Assembly (NCBI GenBank): GCA_052387255.1
Contig: JBQTJI010000013.1
Location: 1-64,000 of the forward strand
Source: JBBQXK01 sp052387255
Lineage (GTDB): Bacteria; Pseudomonadota; Alphaproteobacteria; Rhodobacterales; Rhodobacteraceae
Reading direction: 5' to 3'
DNA length: 64,000 bases
Each line of letters starts with the position of its first letter. Position 1 is the first letter of the stretch. The position numbers and the translations under genes were made by a program. This document shows, one piece after another, positions 9,301 through 17,710 of the stretch. The notes beneath the pieces are model-generated. The model saw nothing but the letters and a program-made list of their open reading frames with translations, ran no database searches and was not told the DNA's origin.

Positions 9301-9413
9301 TGGTTGTCAAGAAGCACCGGAGTCAGCGCCAACCGGATTGCCGACGCCTGCGCGCGCACGAAAGGTGCAGCCACGGCACAAGCACCTGTCATCAGTATCT
9401 GGCGGCGAGACAT
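9300..9413 (-). pseudogene. 5' fragment of a phosphonate-type ABC binding-protein gene
   Basis: From ATG 9413 the minus strand reads MSRRQILMTGACAVAAPFVR, a signal peptide of Tat-like type. It continues QASAIRLALTPVLLDN, the start of mature PhnD-like phosphate/phosphonate/phosphite binding proteins. After DN the match ends at the junction with the transposase fragment, so only about 38 codons survive. It is a broken gene end left by insertion and deletion. Its original substrate cannot be told. Confidence 0.55.
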
Positions 9414-9562
9414 TTGCATTGCGATCCAGCGTTGACGCATGCTGCCTTCATCGTCATCGGCTGTATCGCGACACCAGCCGGTCCTGGTTCTGGCCATGCG
9501 GCGCGTCAGGGCCGGTGTCCGAGGGCCGCAGCCGTTCTTTCCGGTCGCTGAGGTCAGAACTA

Positions 9563-9591
9563 TTGCAGTACAGCCGATGTTATTCTAATGA
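9563..9591 (+). promoter_or_regulatory. predicted sigma-70 promoter of the rightward catabolic operon
   Basis: TTGCAG (9563-9568) and TAATGA (9586-9591) are separated by 17 bases in an AT-rich patch that stands out from the surrounding sequence. The first gene begins about 50 bases further on. The palindromic operator starts directly after the -10 box. Confidence 0.5.
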
Positions 9592-9607
9592 ATTTGTATC
9601 GACAAAT
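9592..9607. promoter_or_regulatory. palindromic operator, probable GntR/UTRA regulator site
   Basis: ATTTGTATCGACAAAT has perfect 6-bp arms (ATTTGT/ACAAAT) around four bases. It covers the expected transcription start, a position suited to repression. A 14-of-16 match lies at 26340-26355, at the other outer promoter of the cluster. The form resembles known HutC-subfamily sites with TTGTA and TACAA half-sites. The only regulator gene in the cluster is of that class. Confidence 0.6.
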
Positions 9608-9642
9608 CGATTGGCACGAATCATCGGTGGCGCGACGAGCAG

Positions 9643-10416
9643 ATGGCGGTCCTCGACTTCAAGGCAGACAGGTGGCGCGAGGCTCTGGACATCGGTCAGG
9701 ACGAGGTGCCGGATGCGCTGATCCTTGAAGGCACCTGGTGGTGGCGTCAGGCAAAAGAGCGGCGGCTGTCGCACTTGACCGGGGTTCAGGAAGCGGCGTT
9801 TCCCGACATTTACTTCGGCCGCTTCGGTGACGCGCGTGTTGCCTATTGTTGCGCCTACGGCGCAGCGCGGGCGGCTGAGCCTGCGCATGTCTTCGCGCAA
9901 CTGGGGACACCCTTGATTGTGCAGATCGGTACCTGTGGTGCGGTGACGCCTGCCTTCCGGGCGGGCAGCGTCGCTGTCCCTGGGTCGGCCCTGGCGCGGG
10001 AAGGCGTCAGCCAGACCTACCTTGAGGGTGATGCTTTCGCCCTGGATGCGGGCTGGTCCGATCAGGCACGCGGCGCGCTGGTGGCGCGGGGCATTCCGGC
10101 CATGGACAGCAGGCACCTGACCTGGACGACGTTGTTCGCGCAATCCGATGCCCTTTGCGCCGACTGGGCCAGGGAGGGTGTCGAAACCGTTGACATGGAA
10201 ACGGCGACAGTTGCTGCTGTGGCAGCGCGGTTCGGCGTTGCCGCCCTTTCGATGCTGGCGGTCTGGGATCTGCTGGCTGATGGAAAGACATTCCTCGACC
10301 CGATGACGCCGATGGCCGAAACGGCGCTCGCTGCGGCGAACGATGCGACCTGGTCCGTGGCGCTGGAGATGGCAACCCTGGTTGCGCAACGACGACAAGA
10401 GACAACGAACGCCTGA
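9643..10416 (+). CDS. nucleoside phosphorylase family protein
   Basis: The 257-residue protein belongs to the purine/uridine phosphorylase (PNP_UDP_1) superfamily. It has IVQIGTCGAVTP followed by AGSVAVPGSALAREG, and later the substrate-binding signature TVDMETATVAAVAARFGV with the Glu that contacts the ribose. Family members split nucleosides with phosphate to give base and sugar 1-phosphate. It is the first gene of the rightward operon and is followed closely by an ABC importer, which suggests that the imported compound is a nucleoside or similar N-glycoside. Base specificity cannot be told. A nucleoside hydrolase is encoded in the opposing operon. Confidence 0.8.
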   Translation: MAVLDFKADRWREALDIGQDEVPDALILEGTWWWRQAKERRLSHLTGVQEAAFPDIYFGRFGDARVAYCCAYGAARAAEPAHVFAQLGTPLIVQIGTCGAVTPAFRAGSVAVPGSALAREGVSQTYLEGDAFALDAGWSDQARGALVARGIPAMDSRHLTWTTLFAQSDALCADWAREGVETVDMETATVAAVAARFGVAALSMLAVWDLLADGKTFLDPMTPMAETALAAANDATWSVALEMATLVAQRRQETTNA

Positions 10417-10453
10417 CGGAACCAAGACCTGTGGCAAACTCTGGGAGGAGAAG

Positions 10454-11680
10454 ATGAAGAAACTTGTACTCGCGGCCCTGCTGACCTCGTCGGCATTGGC
10501 CATGCCCGCCTGGGCCGATACGGCCGACGGGACGGCATTGAACGCGATGACCTGGGACCAGGTCCTGGCCGAGGCCAAGGGCGGGCAGGTGAACTGGTTC
10601 ATGTGGGGCGGAGCCGACAACATCAATACCTATGTAAAGGATTACGTGGGCGGAATCCTGAAGTCCGAATATGATGTCACGCTGAACCAGGTACCTCTGA
10701 CCGACACCGTCGAGGCGGTGAACATCGTGCTCGGCGAGAAAGAGGCGGGCAACACCGACGCCGGATCGGTCGACATGATCTGGATCAACGGCGAGAATTT
10801 CCGCACCATGAAACAGGGTGGGCTCGCCTATTGCGGCTATACCGGGGTGTTGCCGAACAACGCGCTGATCGACTGGAACAACCCTGCCATCGCCAACGAC
10901 TTCGGCGTGCCGGTCGATGGCTGCGAGGTGCCGTGGTCGCGCGCGCAGTTCGCCTTTGCCCATGACAGCGCCAAGACCGCCAATCCGCCCAGGTCGATCC
11001 CGGAGTTGCTGGAGTGGATCAAGGCCAACCCCGGCCAGTTCACCTATCCCGCACCGCCCGACTTCACCGGGTCGGTGTTCGTGCGGCACGTGTTCTATCA
11101 TGCGGCCGGCGGTGTCGAGAACCTGCTCGGCGACTTCGACCAGGCCAAGTACGACGATGCAGCCGCCAAGACCTGGGCCATTCTGAACGAGATCGAGCCG
11201 ATGCTCTGGCGTGAGGGGCAGACCTATCCGACCGGCATCGCGCAGATGAACGAGCTGTTCGCCAATGGCGAGGTCGCGCTGAACTTCAACTACGAACCCA
11301 GCCAGTTCGGCATCGGGGTCGACAGCGGGCAATACCCGGACACCGTGCGCAGCTATGGCCTGACAGACGGCACCATCGGCAACACCAACTACACCATCAT
11401 CCCGTTCAACTCGCCGAACAAGGCGGCGGCGCTGGTGCTGCAGAATGTGTTGCTGGACGCCAAGGTGCAACTGGAAAAGGCCAAGCCGACCGTCTGGGGC
11501 ACCTCGCCCGGCATCGAGATGGACCGCGCCGCCCCCGAGGTTCTGTCCGAGTTCCAGGCCCTGCCCAGCCATCCGTCGGTCGTCCCCCATGCCGAATTGT
11601 CGAAGACCGCGCTGCCGGAACTTCAGGCCGCCTGGATCTCGGCCATCGAAAAAGGGTGGCTCGAGAACGTCGGCAACTGA
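10454..11680 (+). CDS. ABC transporter substrate-binding protein, YnjB-like
   Basis: This periplasmic binding protein of 408 residues has a clear signal peptide (MKKLVLAALLTSSALAMPAWA). The mature part has extracellular solute-binding features such as VNWFMWGGADNINTYV, DMIWINGENFRTMK and NTNYTIIPFNSPNKAAAL, like the YnjB/COG4134 family linked to spermidine/putrescine- and thiamine-type importers. The start at 10454 follows GGGAGGAG. The frame is open upstream to 10343 but overlaps the previous gene. It is followed by two permeases and an ATPase, so the importer is complete. The ligand is not predictable from the family but should be the substrate of the catabolic cluster. Confidence 0.88.
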   Translation: MKKLVLAALLTSSALAMPAWADTADGTALNAMTWDQVLAEAKGGQVNWFMWGGADNINTYVKDYVGGILKSEYDVTLNQVPLTDTVEAVNIVLGEKEAGNTDAGSVDMIWINGENFRTMKQGGLAYCGYTGVLPNNALIDWNNPAIANDFGVPVDGCEVPWSRAQFAFAHDSAKTANPPRSIPELLEWIKANPGQFTYPAPPDFTGSVFVRHVFYHAAGGVENLLGDFDQAKYDDAAAKTWAILNEIEPMLWREGQTYPTGIAQMNELFANGEVALNFNYEPSQFGIGVDSGQYPDTVRSYGLTDGTIGNTNYTIIPFNSPNKAAALVLQNVLLDAKVQLEKAKPTVWGTSPGIEMDRAAPEVLSEFQALPSHPSVVPHAELSKTALPELQAAWISAIEKGWLENVGN

Positions 11681-11740
11681 TCTGGGGGCGGTTCCGGCGC
11701 GTGCCGGGACCGCCCACCCCCTTGTCCAAGGCACCCCTGC

Positions 11741-12598
11741 ATGTCCGACCGCCTGCGGATATTCCTGCTGCTTGCGCCCGCGCTTTCGGTGATCGGCCTG
11801 CTGTTCGGCGGCGGGTTGCTGATCGGGATCATGCGGTCGTTCAACTACATGCCCGTGATCGGCATGACCGACCCGAACCTGGACGCCTATCGCGCGGTTC
11901 TGGCCGACCCGGTCTTTCTGCGGTCGTTCCTCTTGACCTTCCACATCGCATTTACCTCGACCGTCATCTCGGCAGTCATTGCCGTTGCCGCCGCGCTGAT
12001 GCTGCGGCGCACGCACCTGGGTCGGCGGACGATCAATTTCCTGTTCCAGCTGAACCTGACGGTGCCGCACATCGTGGGGGCCATCGGCATCCTTTACCTG
12101 TTCAGCCAGTCGGGCAGCTTTGCCCGCCTTGGCCACGCGGCAGGGATGATCGAGCGGCCCGGCGATTTCCCCGCGATGGTGTTCGACCCCTATGCCATCG
12201 GCATCATCCTGCAGTACGTCTGGAAAGAGGTGCCCTTCATCGGCGTGATCGTGCTGGCGCAGATGCAGGCGCTGGGGACGGATTATGAAAGCGTGGCGCG
12301 GTCGCTGGGGGCGTCGCGCTGGCAGGCATTCCGCCATGTCCTCTTGCCGCTGGTCATGCCCGGCGTCCTGTCGGCCTCGGTCATCGTGTTCGCCTTCACC
12401 TTCGGTGCCTATGAGATTCCGGCGCTGCTGGGTGCCAGCCATCCGCAGGCCCTGCCGGTGCTGGCCTACAAGAGCTATACCGACGTCGATCTCGCCGCGC
12501 GGCCACAGGCCATGGCGATGGCGGTGATCATTGCGGTGCTGTCGGGTCTGATGATCTGGGTCTACCTGCGCGCCACCCGCGCCCGGGTGCGCGGATGA
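11741..12598 (+). CDS. ABC transporter permease 1
   Basis: This 285-residue inner-membrane permease has about six hydrophobic segments. The cytoplasmic EAA-type loop is ESVARSLGASRWQAFRHVLLPLVMPG (given from about residue 184), which contacts the ATPase. The first segment begins near residue 7 (FLLLAPALSVIGLL). Its stop overlaps the start of permease 2 by four bases. It belongs to the spermidine/putrescine- and iron-type permease group, in line with the binding protein upstream. Confidence 0.9.
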   Translation: MSDRLRIFLLLAPALSVIGLLFGGGLLIGIMRSFNYMPVIGMTDPNLDAYRAVLADPVFLRSFLLTFHIAFTSTVISAVIAVAAALMLRRTHLGRRTINFLFQLNLTVPHIVGAIGILYLFSQSGSFARLGHAAGMIERPGDFPAMVFDPYAIGIILQYVWKEVPFIGVIVLAQMQALGTDYESVARSLGASRWQAFRHVLLPLVMPGVLSASVIVFAFTFGAYEIPALLGASHPQALPVLAYKSYTDVDLAARPQAMAMAVIIAVLSGLMIWVYLRATRARVRG

Positions 12599-13416
12599 GA
12601 CGCGACCCCCCCTGGATGCGCCGCGTGGTCGCCCTGTCGGGTGCCCTGCTGATCGTGTGGCTGGTGCTGCCGCTGGTGCCCCTGCTGATCTGGTCATTCG
12701 CGCGGGGCTGGCGGTTTCCGGCCCTTCTGCCGAACCAGTGGTCGCTGCAGGCGTGGGAGTTCGCCTTTTCCGCAAGGTCGGGCGTGCTGGAAAGCCTCGG
12801 GATCACCGTGTTCATCGCGGTGGTGACGACGCTGCTGTCGATCCTGATCGGCGTGCCGGCGGGCCGCGCGCTGGGGCTGTACCGCTTTCGTGGCAAGGGG
12901 CTGGTGGAACTGATGATCCTGGCCCCGGTGATCGTGCCCGGCATCGCCGTGGCGCTGGGGCTGCATGCGGTGTTCATCAATCTGGGGCTGACGAACTCCG
13001 TCACCGGGGTGATCCTGGTACACCTGATCCCGACGCTGCCCTACATGACGCTGGTGATGGCGGGGATCTTTGCCAACTACGACGCCGCCTTTGAACAGCA
13101 GGCGCGGTCGCTGGGGGCCTCGCCGCTGCAGACGTTCTGGTACGTGACACTGCCCGCGATCCTGCCCGGCATCATCGTGGGGGGCCTGTTCGCCTTTCTG
13201 GTATCGTGGAGCCAGTATGTCCTGACCCTGCTGATCGGGGGCGGCCGGGTGATCACGCTGCCGCTGCTGCTGTACACCTATGCCACCTCCGGGCGGAACG
13301 ACATCACCGGGGCGGTCGGCATCATCTATATCCTGCCCGGCATCCTGATCCTTCTGTTCACCGCGCGGCACCTGTCGGGCACCAGCGCCGCCGTGGGCGG
13401 GTTCGGCAAGATATGA
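12595..13416 (+). CDS. ABC transporter permease 2
   Basis: The second 273-residue permease has about six membrane segments and the EAA-type loop EQQARSLGASPLQTFWYVTL. It starts with ATG at 12595 (ATGA overlap with permease 1) and its last bases overlap the ATPase start, again as ATGA. The two permeases should form a heterodimer. Confidence 0.9.
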   Translation: MRRDPPWMRRVVALSGALLIVWLVLPLVPLLIWSFARGWRFPALLPNQWSLQAWEFAFSARSGVLESLGITVFIAVVTTLLSILIGVPAGRALGLYRFRGKGLVELMILAPVIVPGIAVALGLHAVFINLGLTNSVTGVILVHLIPTLPYMTLVMAGIFANYDAAFEQQARSLGASPLQTFWYVTLPAILPGIIVGGLFAFLVSWSQYVLTLLIGGGRVITLPLLLYTYATSGRNDITGAVGIIYILPGILILLFTARHLSGTSAAVGGFGKI

Positions 13417-14447
13417 CGCGGGTGCTGCTGAGCGACCTGACCAAGACATATGCCGGGGCCGCGTCGCCCGCGCTGGACCGCCTGTCGCTGGACATCGCCA
13501 GTGGCGAACTGACGGCCCTGCTGGGCCCCTCGGGCTGCGGCAAGACCACCACGATGAAGATGATCGCGGGCCTGCTGGAGCCCACAAGCGGCGACATCAC
13601 CTTTGACGGCCGGTCGATCCTGCGCGACCGGCCCGAGGATCGCGGCGTGGTGATGGTGTTCCAGAACTACCTTCTGTTCCCCTACATGTCCGTCGCCGAC
13701 AACGTGGGTTTCGGCCTGCGGATGCGGAAGGTGCCGAAGGACCGGATTGCCGCACGGGTGGCCGAGATGCTGGCGCTGGTCAAGCTGCCCGATCTGGGCG
13801 CGCGCCGTCCTGCCGACTTGTCGGGCGGTCAGCAACAGCGCGTGGCGCTGGCCCGCGCGCTGATCGTGAAACCGAAGGTGCTGCTTCTGGACGAACCCCT
13901 GTCGAACCTGGACGCCCATCTGCGGATCGAGATGCGCGACCTGATCCGGGGCATCCAGAAGGATCTCGGCATCACCACGATCTTTGTCACGCACGACCAG
14001 GAAGAGGCGGTCGTGCTGGCCGACCGCGTGGCGCTGATCCTGGACGGTCGGCTGCGCCAGTATGACGTGCCCGATGCCTTCTATCGCCGCCCGGCGGATG
14101 CCCAGGTGGCGGGGTTCTTTGGCGGGCGCAACCTGATTGCGGGGCGGGTGGCGGGGGGCCGGTTCGAGGGGCCGCTGGGGCCGCTGACCCTGCCTCCGGG
14201 CCTGCCCGACGGCCCCGGCACCCTGACGTTCCGGCCCGAATCGCTGCGACTGGGTACGGGCGCGCAGAACACCCTGACCTGCACCGTGCAGGACCGCCTG
14301 TACCTGGGCACCCAGACCCGGCTGCGCCTGACCCTGGGCGAAACTGCGCTTGAGGCGGTGCTGTCGCCCGACCTTGTGGACGGCATCGCGCCCGGCGACA
14401 GCATCACCGTCAACCTTCCCCCCCCCAGCCTGTGGGTGATGCCATGA
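13413..14447 (+). CDS. ABC transporter ATP-binding protein
   Basis: The ATPase of the importer has 344 residues. Walker A is GPSGCGKTT, the Q-loop is VFQNYLLFPYMSVADN, the ABC signature is LSGGQQQRVALARAL, Walker B is LLLDEPLSNLDA, and the switch is FVTHDQEEAVVLADR. Beyond about residue 235 is a TOBE-like regulatory domain, as in PotA/MalK-type subunits. The start at 13413 overlaps the permease stop. The frame is open upstream to 13206 but that part is inside the permease gene. Confidence 0.95.
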   Translation: MTRVLLSDLTKTYAGAASPALDRLSLDIASGELTALLGPSGCGKTTTMKMIAGLLEPTSGDITFDGRSILRDRPEDRGVVMVFQNYLLFPYMSVADNVGFGLRMRKVPKDRIAARVAEMLALVKLPDLGARRPADLSGGQQQRVALARALIVKPKVLLLDEPLSNLDAHLRIEMRDLIRGIQKDLGITTIFVTHDQEEAVVLADRVALILDGRLRQYDVPDAFYRRPADAQVAGFFGGRNLIAGRVAGGRFEGPLGPLTLPPGLPDGPGTLTFRPESLRLGTGAQNTLTCTVQDRLYLGTQTRLRLTLGETALEAVLSPDLVDGIAPGDSITVNLPPPSLWVMP

Positions 14448-15280
14448 AATACGGCGTGCATGCCGGCCTGTGGATGGCGCGCTGGACCGACGACATCGCC
14501 CCGATCCTGCGGCACGTGGCCGATCTTGGGTATGACGGGGTCGAGGTGTCGCTTCTGGGCATGACCGACGAAAAGGCCGCCGCACTTGGCGGCCTGATCC
14601 GCGATCACGGCCTGTCGGTGACCTGTTCGGACGGGCTGTCCCGCGCCGCCGACATCACTTCGGATGACCCCGAGGTGCGCGCGGCGGGGCTGGACCATCT
14701 GCGCTGGGCCATTCGCACCACCGCAACACTGGGCGGGCGCGGTCTGGCCGGCGTGGTCTATGCCCCCTGGGGTGTGTTCGACCCCGCGCGCAAGGCCGAA
14801 CGCCGGGCGTTGTCGGCACAGATGATGGGACAGGTCGATGCCGATCTGGCCCGCCACGACGTGGCGCTGGGGATCGAGGCGATCAACCGGTTCGAGACCG
14901 ATCTGGTGAACACGGCGCGTGAGGCGGTGACGCTGGCCCGCGCCACGGGATCGGACCGGATCGGCGTGTTGCTGGACACGTTCCACCTGAACATCGAGGA
15001 AAAGGACATTCTGGCCGCCATCGCCACCGCCGGCGACCGGCTGTTCCATTTCCACGTCTCGGACAACGACCGGGGCGTGCCGGGATCGGGGCATGTGCCG
15101 TGGGACGCGGTGCGCGCGGGGTTGCAGGCCACGGGCTACGATGGCTGGATCGTGGCCGAGATGTTCGTGCGCGCGGGCACGCCTGCCGGGTCGGACCTGA
15201 ACATCTGGCGCGACATCGAAGCCGACGCAACCGGGGCCGCCCGCGCCGCGCTTTCCTTCATGCGGGGGCATTTCGGATGA
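14444..15280 (+). CDS. sugar isomerase/epimerase, tagatose/psicose 3-epimerase-like TIM barrel
   Basis: This 278-residue protein of the AP-endonuclease-2/xylose-isomerase-like TIM barrel family begins MKYGVHAGLWMARWTDDIAP. It keeps the four metal ligands of ketose 3-epimerases: Glu145 (GIEAINRFETD), Asp178 (LLDTFHLNIEE), His204 (FHFHVSDNDRG) and Glu239 (IVAEMF). Known members invert C3 of ketohexoses or act on erythrulose-like sugars. Here it most likely reshapes a ketose before phosphorylation by the following DhaL/DhaK-like pair. ATGA overlap with the ATPase gene. The exact substrate is not predictable. Confidence 0.85.
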   Translation: MKYGVHAGLWMARWTDDIAPILRHVADLGYDGVEVSLLGMTDEKAAALGGLIRDHGLSVTCSDGLSRAADITSDDPEVRAAGLDHLRWAIRTTATLGGRGLAGVVYAPWGVFDPARKAERRALSAQMMGQVDADLARHDVALGIEAINRFETDLVNTAREAVTLARATGSDRIGVLLDTFHLNIEEKDILAAIATAGDRLFHFHVSDNDRGVPGSGHVPWDAVRAGLQATGYDGWIVAEMFVRAGTPAGSDLNIWRDIEADATGAARAALSFMRGHFG

Positions 15281-15789
15281 CGCTGGTTGGCCGCCTTGCC
15301 GCCCGCTTTGCTGCGCTGGAGGCCGAGTTGAACGCGCTGGATGCGGTGGCGGGGGACGGCGATCACGGATCGACGATTTATCGCGGATTGCGCGCCGCAG
15401 CAGATGCCGCCGACCCCGTGGCGGCGTTCCGCACCGCGACGGGAGGCGCGTCCGGGTCCCTGTTCGCGCAGGTGCTGTCGGCGCTGCTGGCGCACCGCGA
15501 CGGCACGCCCCTGCCCGACGTGCTGGCGTGGGCCGCCTCCCGAATCAGCGCCATCGGCGGCGCGAAACCGGGCGACCGCACCATGCTGGATGCGCTGATC
15601 CCGGCCAGCCTGGCCGCCGACGCCGCCGCCGCCGCCCGTGCCGCGCGCGAGGGGGCCGAGGCGACGCGCGCCATGCCCGCCCGCAAGGGCCGCGCCCGCC
15701 ATGTCGAGGGGGCTGGGCTGGGCCATGTCGATGCCGGTGCCCGGTCGGTCGCCGAGATGCTGGCCGTGCTGGCGGAAGAGGGCCCATGA
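15277..15789 (+). CDS. DhaL-like kinase subunit (ATP-binding)
   Basis: This 170-residue DAK2/DhaL domain has the Mg-ATP binding AGDGDHGSTIYRG, then GGASGSLFAQVL, GGAKPGDRTMLDAL and GHVDAGARSVAEML. It is somewhat shorter than typical DhaL (about 210 residues). In dihydroxyacetone kinases this subunit delivers the phosphoryl group to the sugar held by DhaK. No PTS phosphocarrier gene (dhaM) is adjacent, so the pair probably uses ATP directly. The start overlaps the epimerase stop and its stop overlaps dhaK-like start, both as ATGA. Confidence 0.88.
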   Translation: MTLVGRLAARFAALEAELNALDAVAGDGDHGSTIYRGLRAAADAADPVAAFRTATGGASGSLFAQVLSALLAHRDGTPLPDVLAWAASRISAIGGAKPGDRTMLDALIPASLAADAAAAARAAREGAEATRAMPARKGRARHVEGAGLGHVDAGARSVAEMLAVLAEEGP

Positions 15790-16787
15790 AAAAGCTGTTC
15801 AACACCCGCGACACGATGGTTGACGACATGCTGGCGGGGTTCGTCGCGGCCTATCCCTCGCTCGTGGCGCGGGGGCGGCATCGCCGCCTGATCCGCCGCC
15901 TGCACCCGAAGGACGCGGGAAAGGCCACATTGCTGATCGGCAACGGCTGCGGCCACGAGCCTATCGCGATGGGGTTCGTGGGCGCGGGCATGCTGGATGG
16001 CAACGTGGTGGGCGACGTCTTTGCCGCCCCCTCTGCCGACCTGATCCTGGAGGGATTGCGCGAGATCACCGGCCCGGCAGGCACCGTCCTGCTGATTTCG
16101 CGACACGAGGGCGATGTGATCAACGGGATGGAGGCGGCGATGCTGGCCGCCGAGGCGGGGCTGCGTGTGCGCCCGCTGTGGATGTACGACGACATCTCGT
16201 CTGCGCCGAAAGGGCAGGAAGAAGACCGGCGCGGCGCGGCGGGCACGCTGTTCGTCTACAAGATTCTGGGCGCTGCGGCGGAACAGGGCATGCCCCTCGA
16301 TGCGCTGCTCACCTTGGGAGAGGACGTGCGCGCGGCAACCCGGACCTTGGGCGCGGCGCTGAACCCCGGCATCTCACCCCTGACCGGCGCGCCGATGTTC
16401 GCCCTTGCCCCGGACGAGGTGTTCATCGGCATGGGGGTGCACGGCGAACCCGGCGTCGGGCGGCGCGCGCATGGGCCGGTGCGCGACCTGGTCGACCACA
16501 TGCTGGACGCGTTGCTGGAGGACCGGCCCATCGCCCCCGGTACACCCACCGTCAGCCTGATCAACGGCATGGGCGGCACCACGATGATGGAACTGCTGAC
16601 CGTGCAGGCCGAGGTGTCGCGCGGTCTGGCGGCGCGGGGCATCGCGCTGGTGTCGCCGCTGGTCGGCTCGCTGTCCACGACGCAGGAGATGGGCGGCTTC
16701 TCGATCTCGCTGCTGACCCCCAACGACCAGATGCTGCGCTTCTGGCGCGCGGGCCAGGACACGCCGCAGTTTCCGGTGGTGCGGTGA
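15786..16787 (+). CDS. DhaK-like kinase subunit (ketose-binding)
   Basis: This 333-residue DAK1/DhaK family protein keeps GCGHEP with His57, the VFAAPSAD block, Asp110, and MGVHGEPG with His219. The last corresponds to the His that forms a hemiaminal with the ketone of the substrate. The usual NYTGDRLNFG segment is changed to SRHEGDVINGM, so the substrate pocket differs from true dihydroxyacetone kinases. Relatives phosphorylate larger ketoses such as erythruloses or apulose. Together with the aldolase downstream, a C4-C6 ketose phosphate is the probable product. Confidence 0.85.
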   Translation: MKKLFNTRDTMVDDMLAGFVAAYPSLVARGRHRRLIRRLHPKDAGKATLLIGNGCGHEPIAMGFVGAGMLDGNVVGDVFAAPSADLILEGLREITGPAGTVLLISRHEGDVINGMEAAMLAAEAGLRVRPLWMYDDISSAPKGQEEDRRGAAGTLFVYKILGAAAEQGMPLDALLTLGEDVRAATRTLGAALNPGISPLTGAPMFALAPDEVFIGMGVHGEPGVGRRAHGPVRDLVDHMLDALLEDRPIAPGTPTVSLINGMGGTTMMELLTVQAEVSRGLAARGIALVSPLVGSLSTTQEMGGFSISLLTPNDQMLRFWRAGQDTPQFPVVR

Positions 16788-17710
16788 AACCCGCCCTGCC
16801 CCCGACGCCGATCCACGGCGTTGCCGTGGACGCAGGGTCGGGACTGGCCGCCGCAATTCGCACGGCGCGGGGGGACCGGGCACAGGACGATGACCTTTAT
16901 CGGTTCAAGCGCGCCGTCCTGACCACGCTGGGCCCCGCTGCGACGACGGTACTTGTGGACGCGACCTACGGCCCCCGGCTGTTGCCCGACTATCCCGCCG
17001 CTTGCGCGCCGATGATGGCCTATGAGGCCGACGTCTACCGCATCAGCGATGCCGAGCGGATCACCGTGCTGCCCGACGGTCTGTCGGTGGCGGCCTATCC
17101 GGGGATGGGCGTGCGGCTCCTGAAATTCTTCCTGTGGTACGCGCCGGATGACGATCCCGCCCTGAATGCGCGCAAGCAGGCGCTGGTGGCGCAGGTGGGG
17201 GCGGACTGCGCGCAAGCGGGGGTGCGGTTTCTGATGGAGCCTTTGGTCTATCACCCGGCTGCCACCACCGGCACCGCCGCCTTTGCCGCGCTGAAGCCCG
17301 ATCTGGTGCGCCGCGCGGTCGAAATCTTTGCGGCCCCAGAGTTCGGCGTCGATATCCTGAAGATCGAGATCCCCATCGATCTGGCGCATGTGGCGGGCCA
17401 CGGCACCCCGCAGCGCAGCGTGGCGGACGCACAGGCCGCCTTTCGCGCCGTGATCGGCGCGGCGCGGGGGGTGCCCGTGCTGTTCCTGTCGGCGGGCGTG
17501 CCGTTCGAAACGTTCGAGGCGTCGCTGCGGCTGGCCCGGCAGGCGGGCGCGCCGTTCCAGGGGTTCATGTGCGGTCGTGCGATCTGGTCCGAGGCCGTGG
17601 GCGTGTTCGGCGGACAGGGAGAGGCGGCGATGACCGACTGGCTGATGACCACGGGCCGCGGCCGGCTGGCGCGGCTGAAGGCGGCGGTGGAGGGGTGCGA
17701 TGCTGCTTGA
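16784..17710 (+). CDS. class I aldolase, LacD (tagatose-1,6-bisphosphate aldolase)-like
   Basis: This TIM-barrel aldolase has 308 residues. LRL-type features are VDATYGPRLLPDYP, RLLKFFLWYAPDDDP, MEPLVYHP and VDILKIEIPIDL, where Lys193 is the predicted Schiff-base residue. LacD relatives cleave tagatose 1,6-bisphosphate or related ketose phosphates to dihydroxyacetone phosphate and an aldehyde. The start is GTG at 16784 within a GTGA overlap with the DhaK-like gene. No ATG is suitable, and upstream in-frame sequence lies inside the kinase gene. It is the expected sugar-splitting step of the pathway. Confidence 0.85.
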   Translation: MKPALPPTPIHGVAVDAGSGLAAAIRTARGDRAQDDDLYRFKRAVLTTLGPAATTVLVDATYGPRLLPDYPAACAPMMAYEADVYRISDAERITVLPDGLSVAAYPGMGVRLLKFFLWYAPDDDPALNARKQALVAQVGADCAQAGVRFLMEPLVYHPAATTGTAAFAALKPDLVRRAVEIFAAPEFGVDILKIEIPIDLAHVAGHGTPQRSVADAQAAFRAVIGAARGVPVLFLSAGVPFETFEASLRLARQAGAPFQGFMCGRAIWSEAVGVFGGQGEAAMTDWLMTTGRGRLARLKAAVEGCDAA

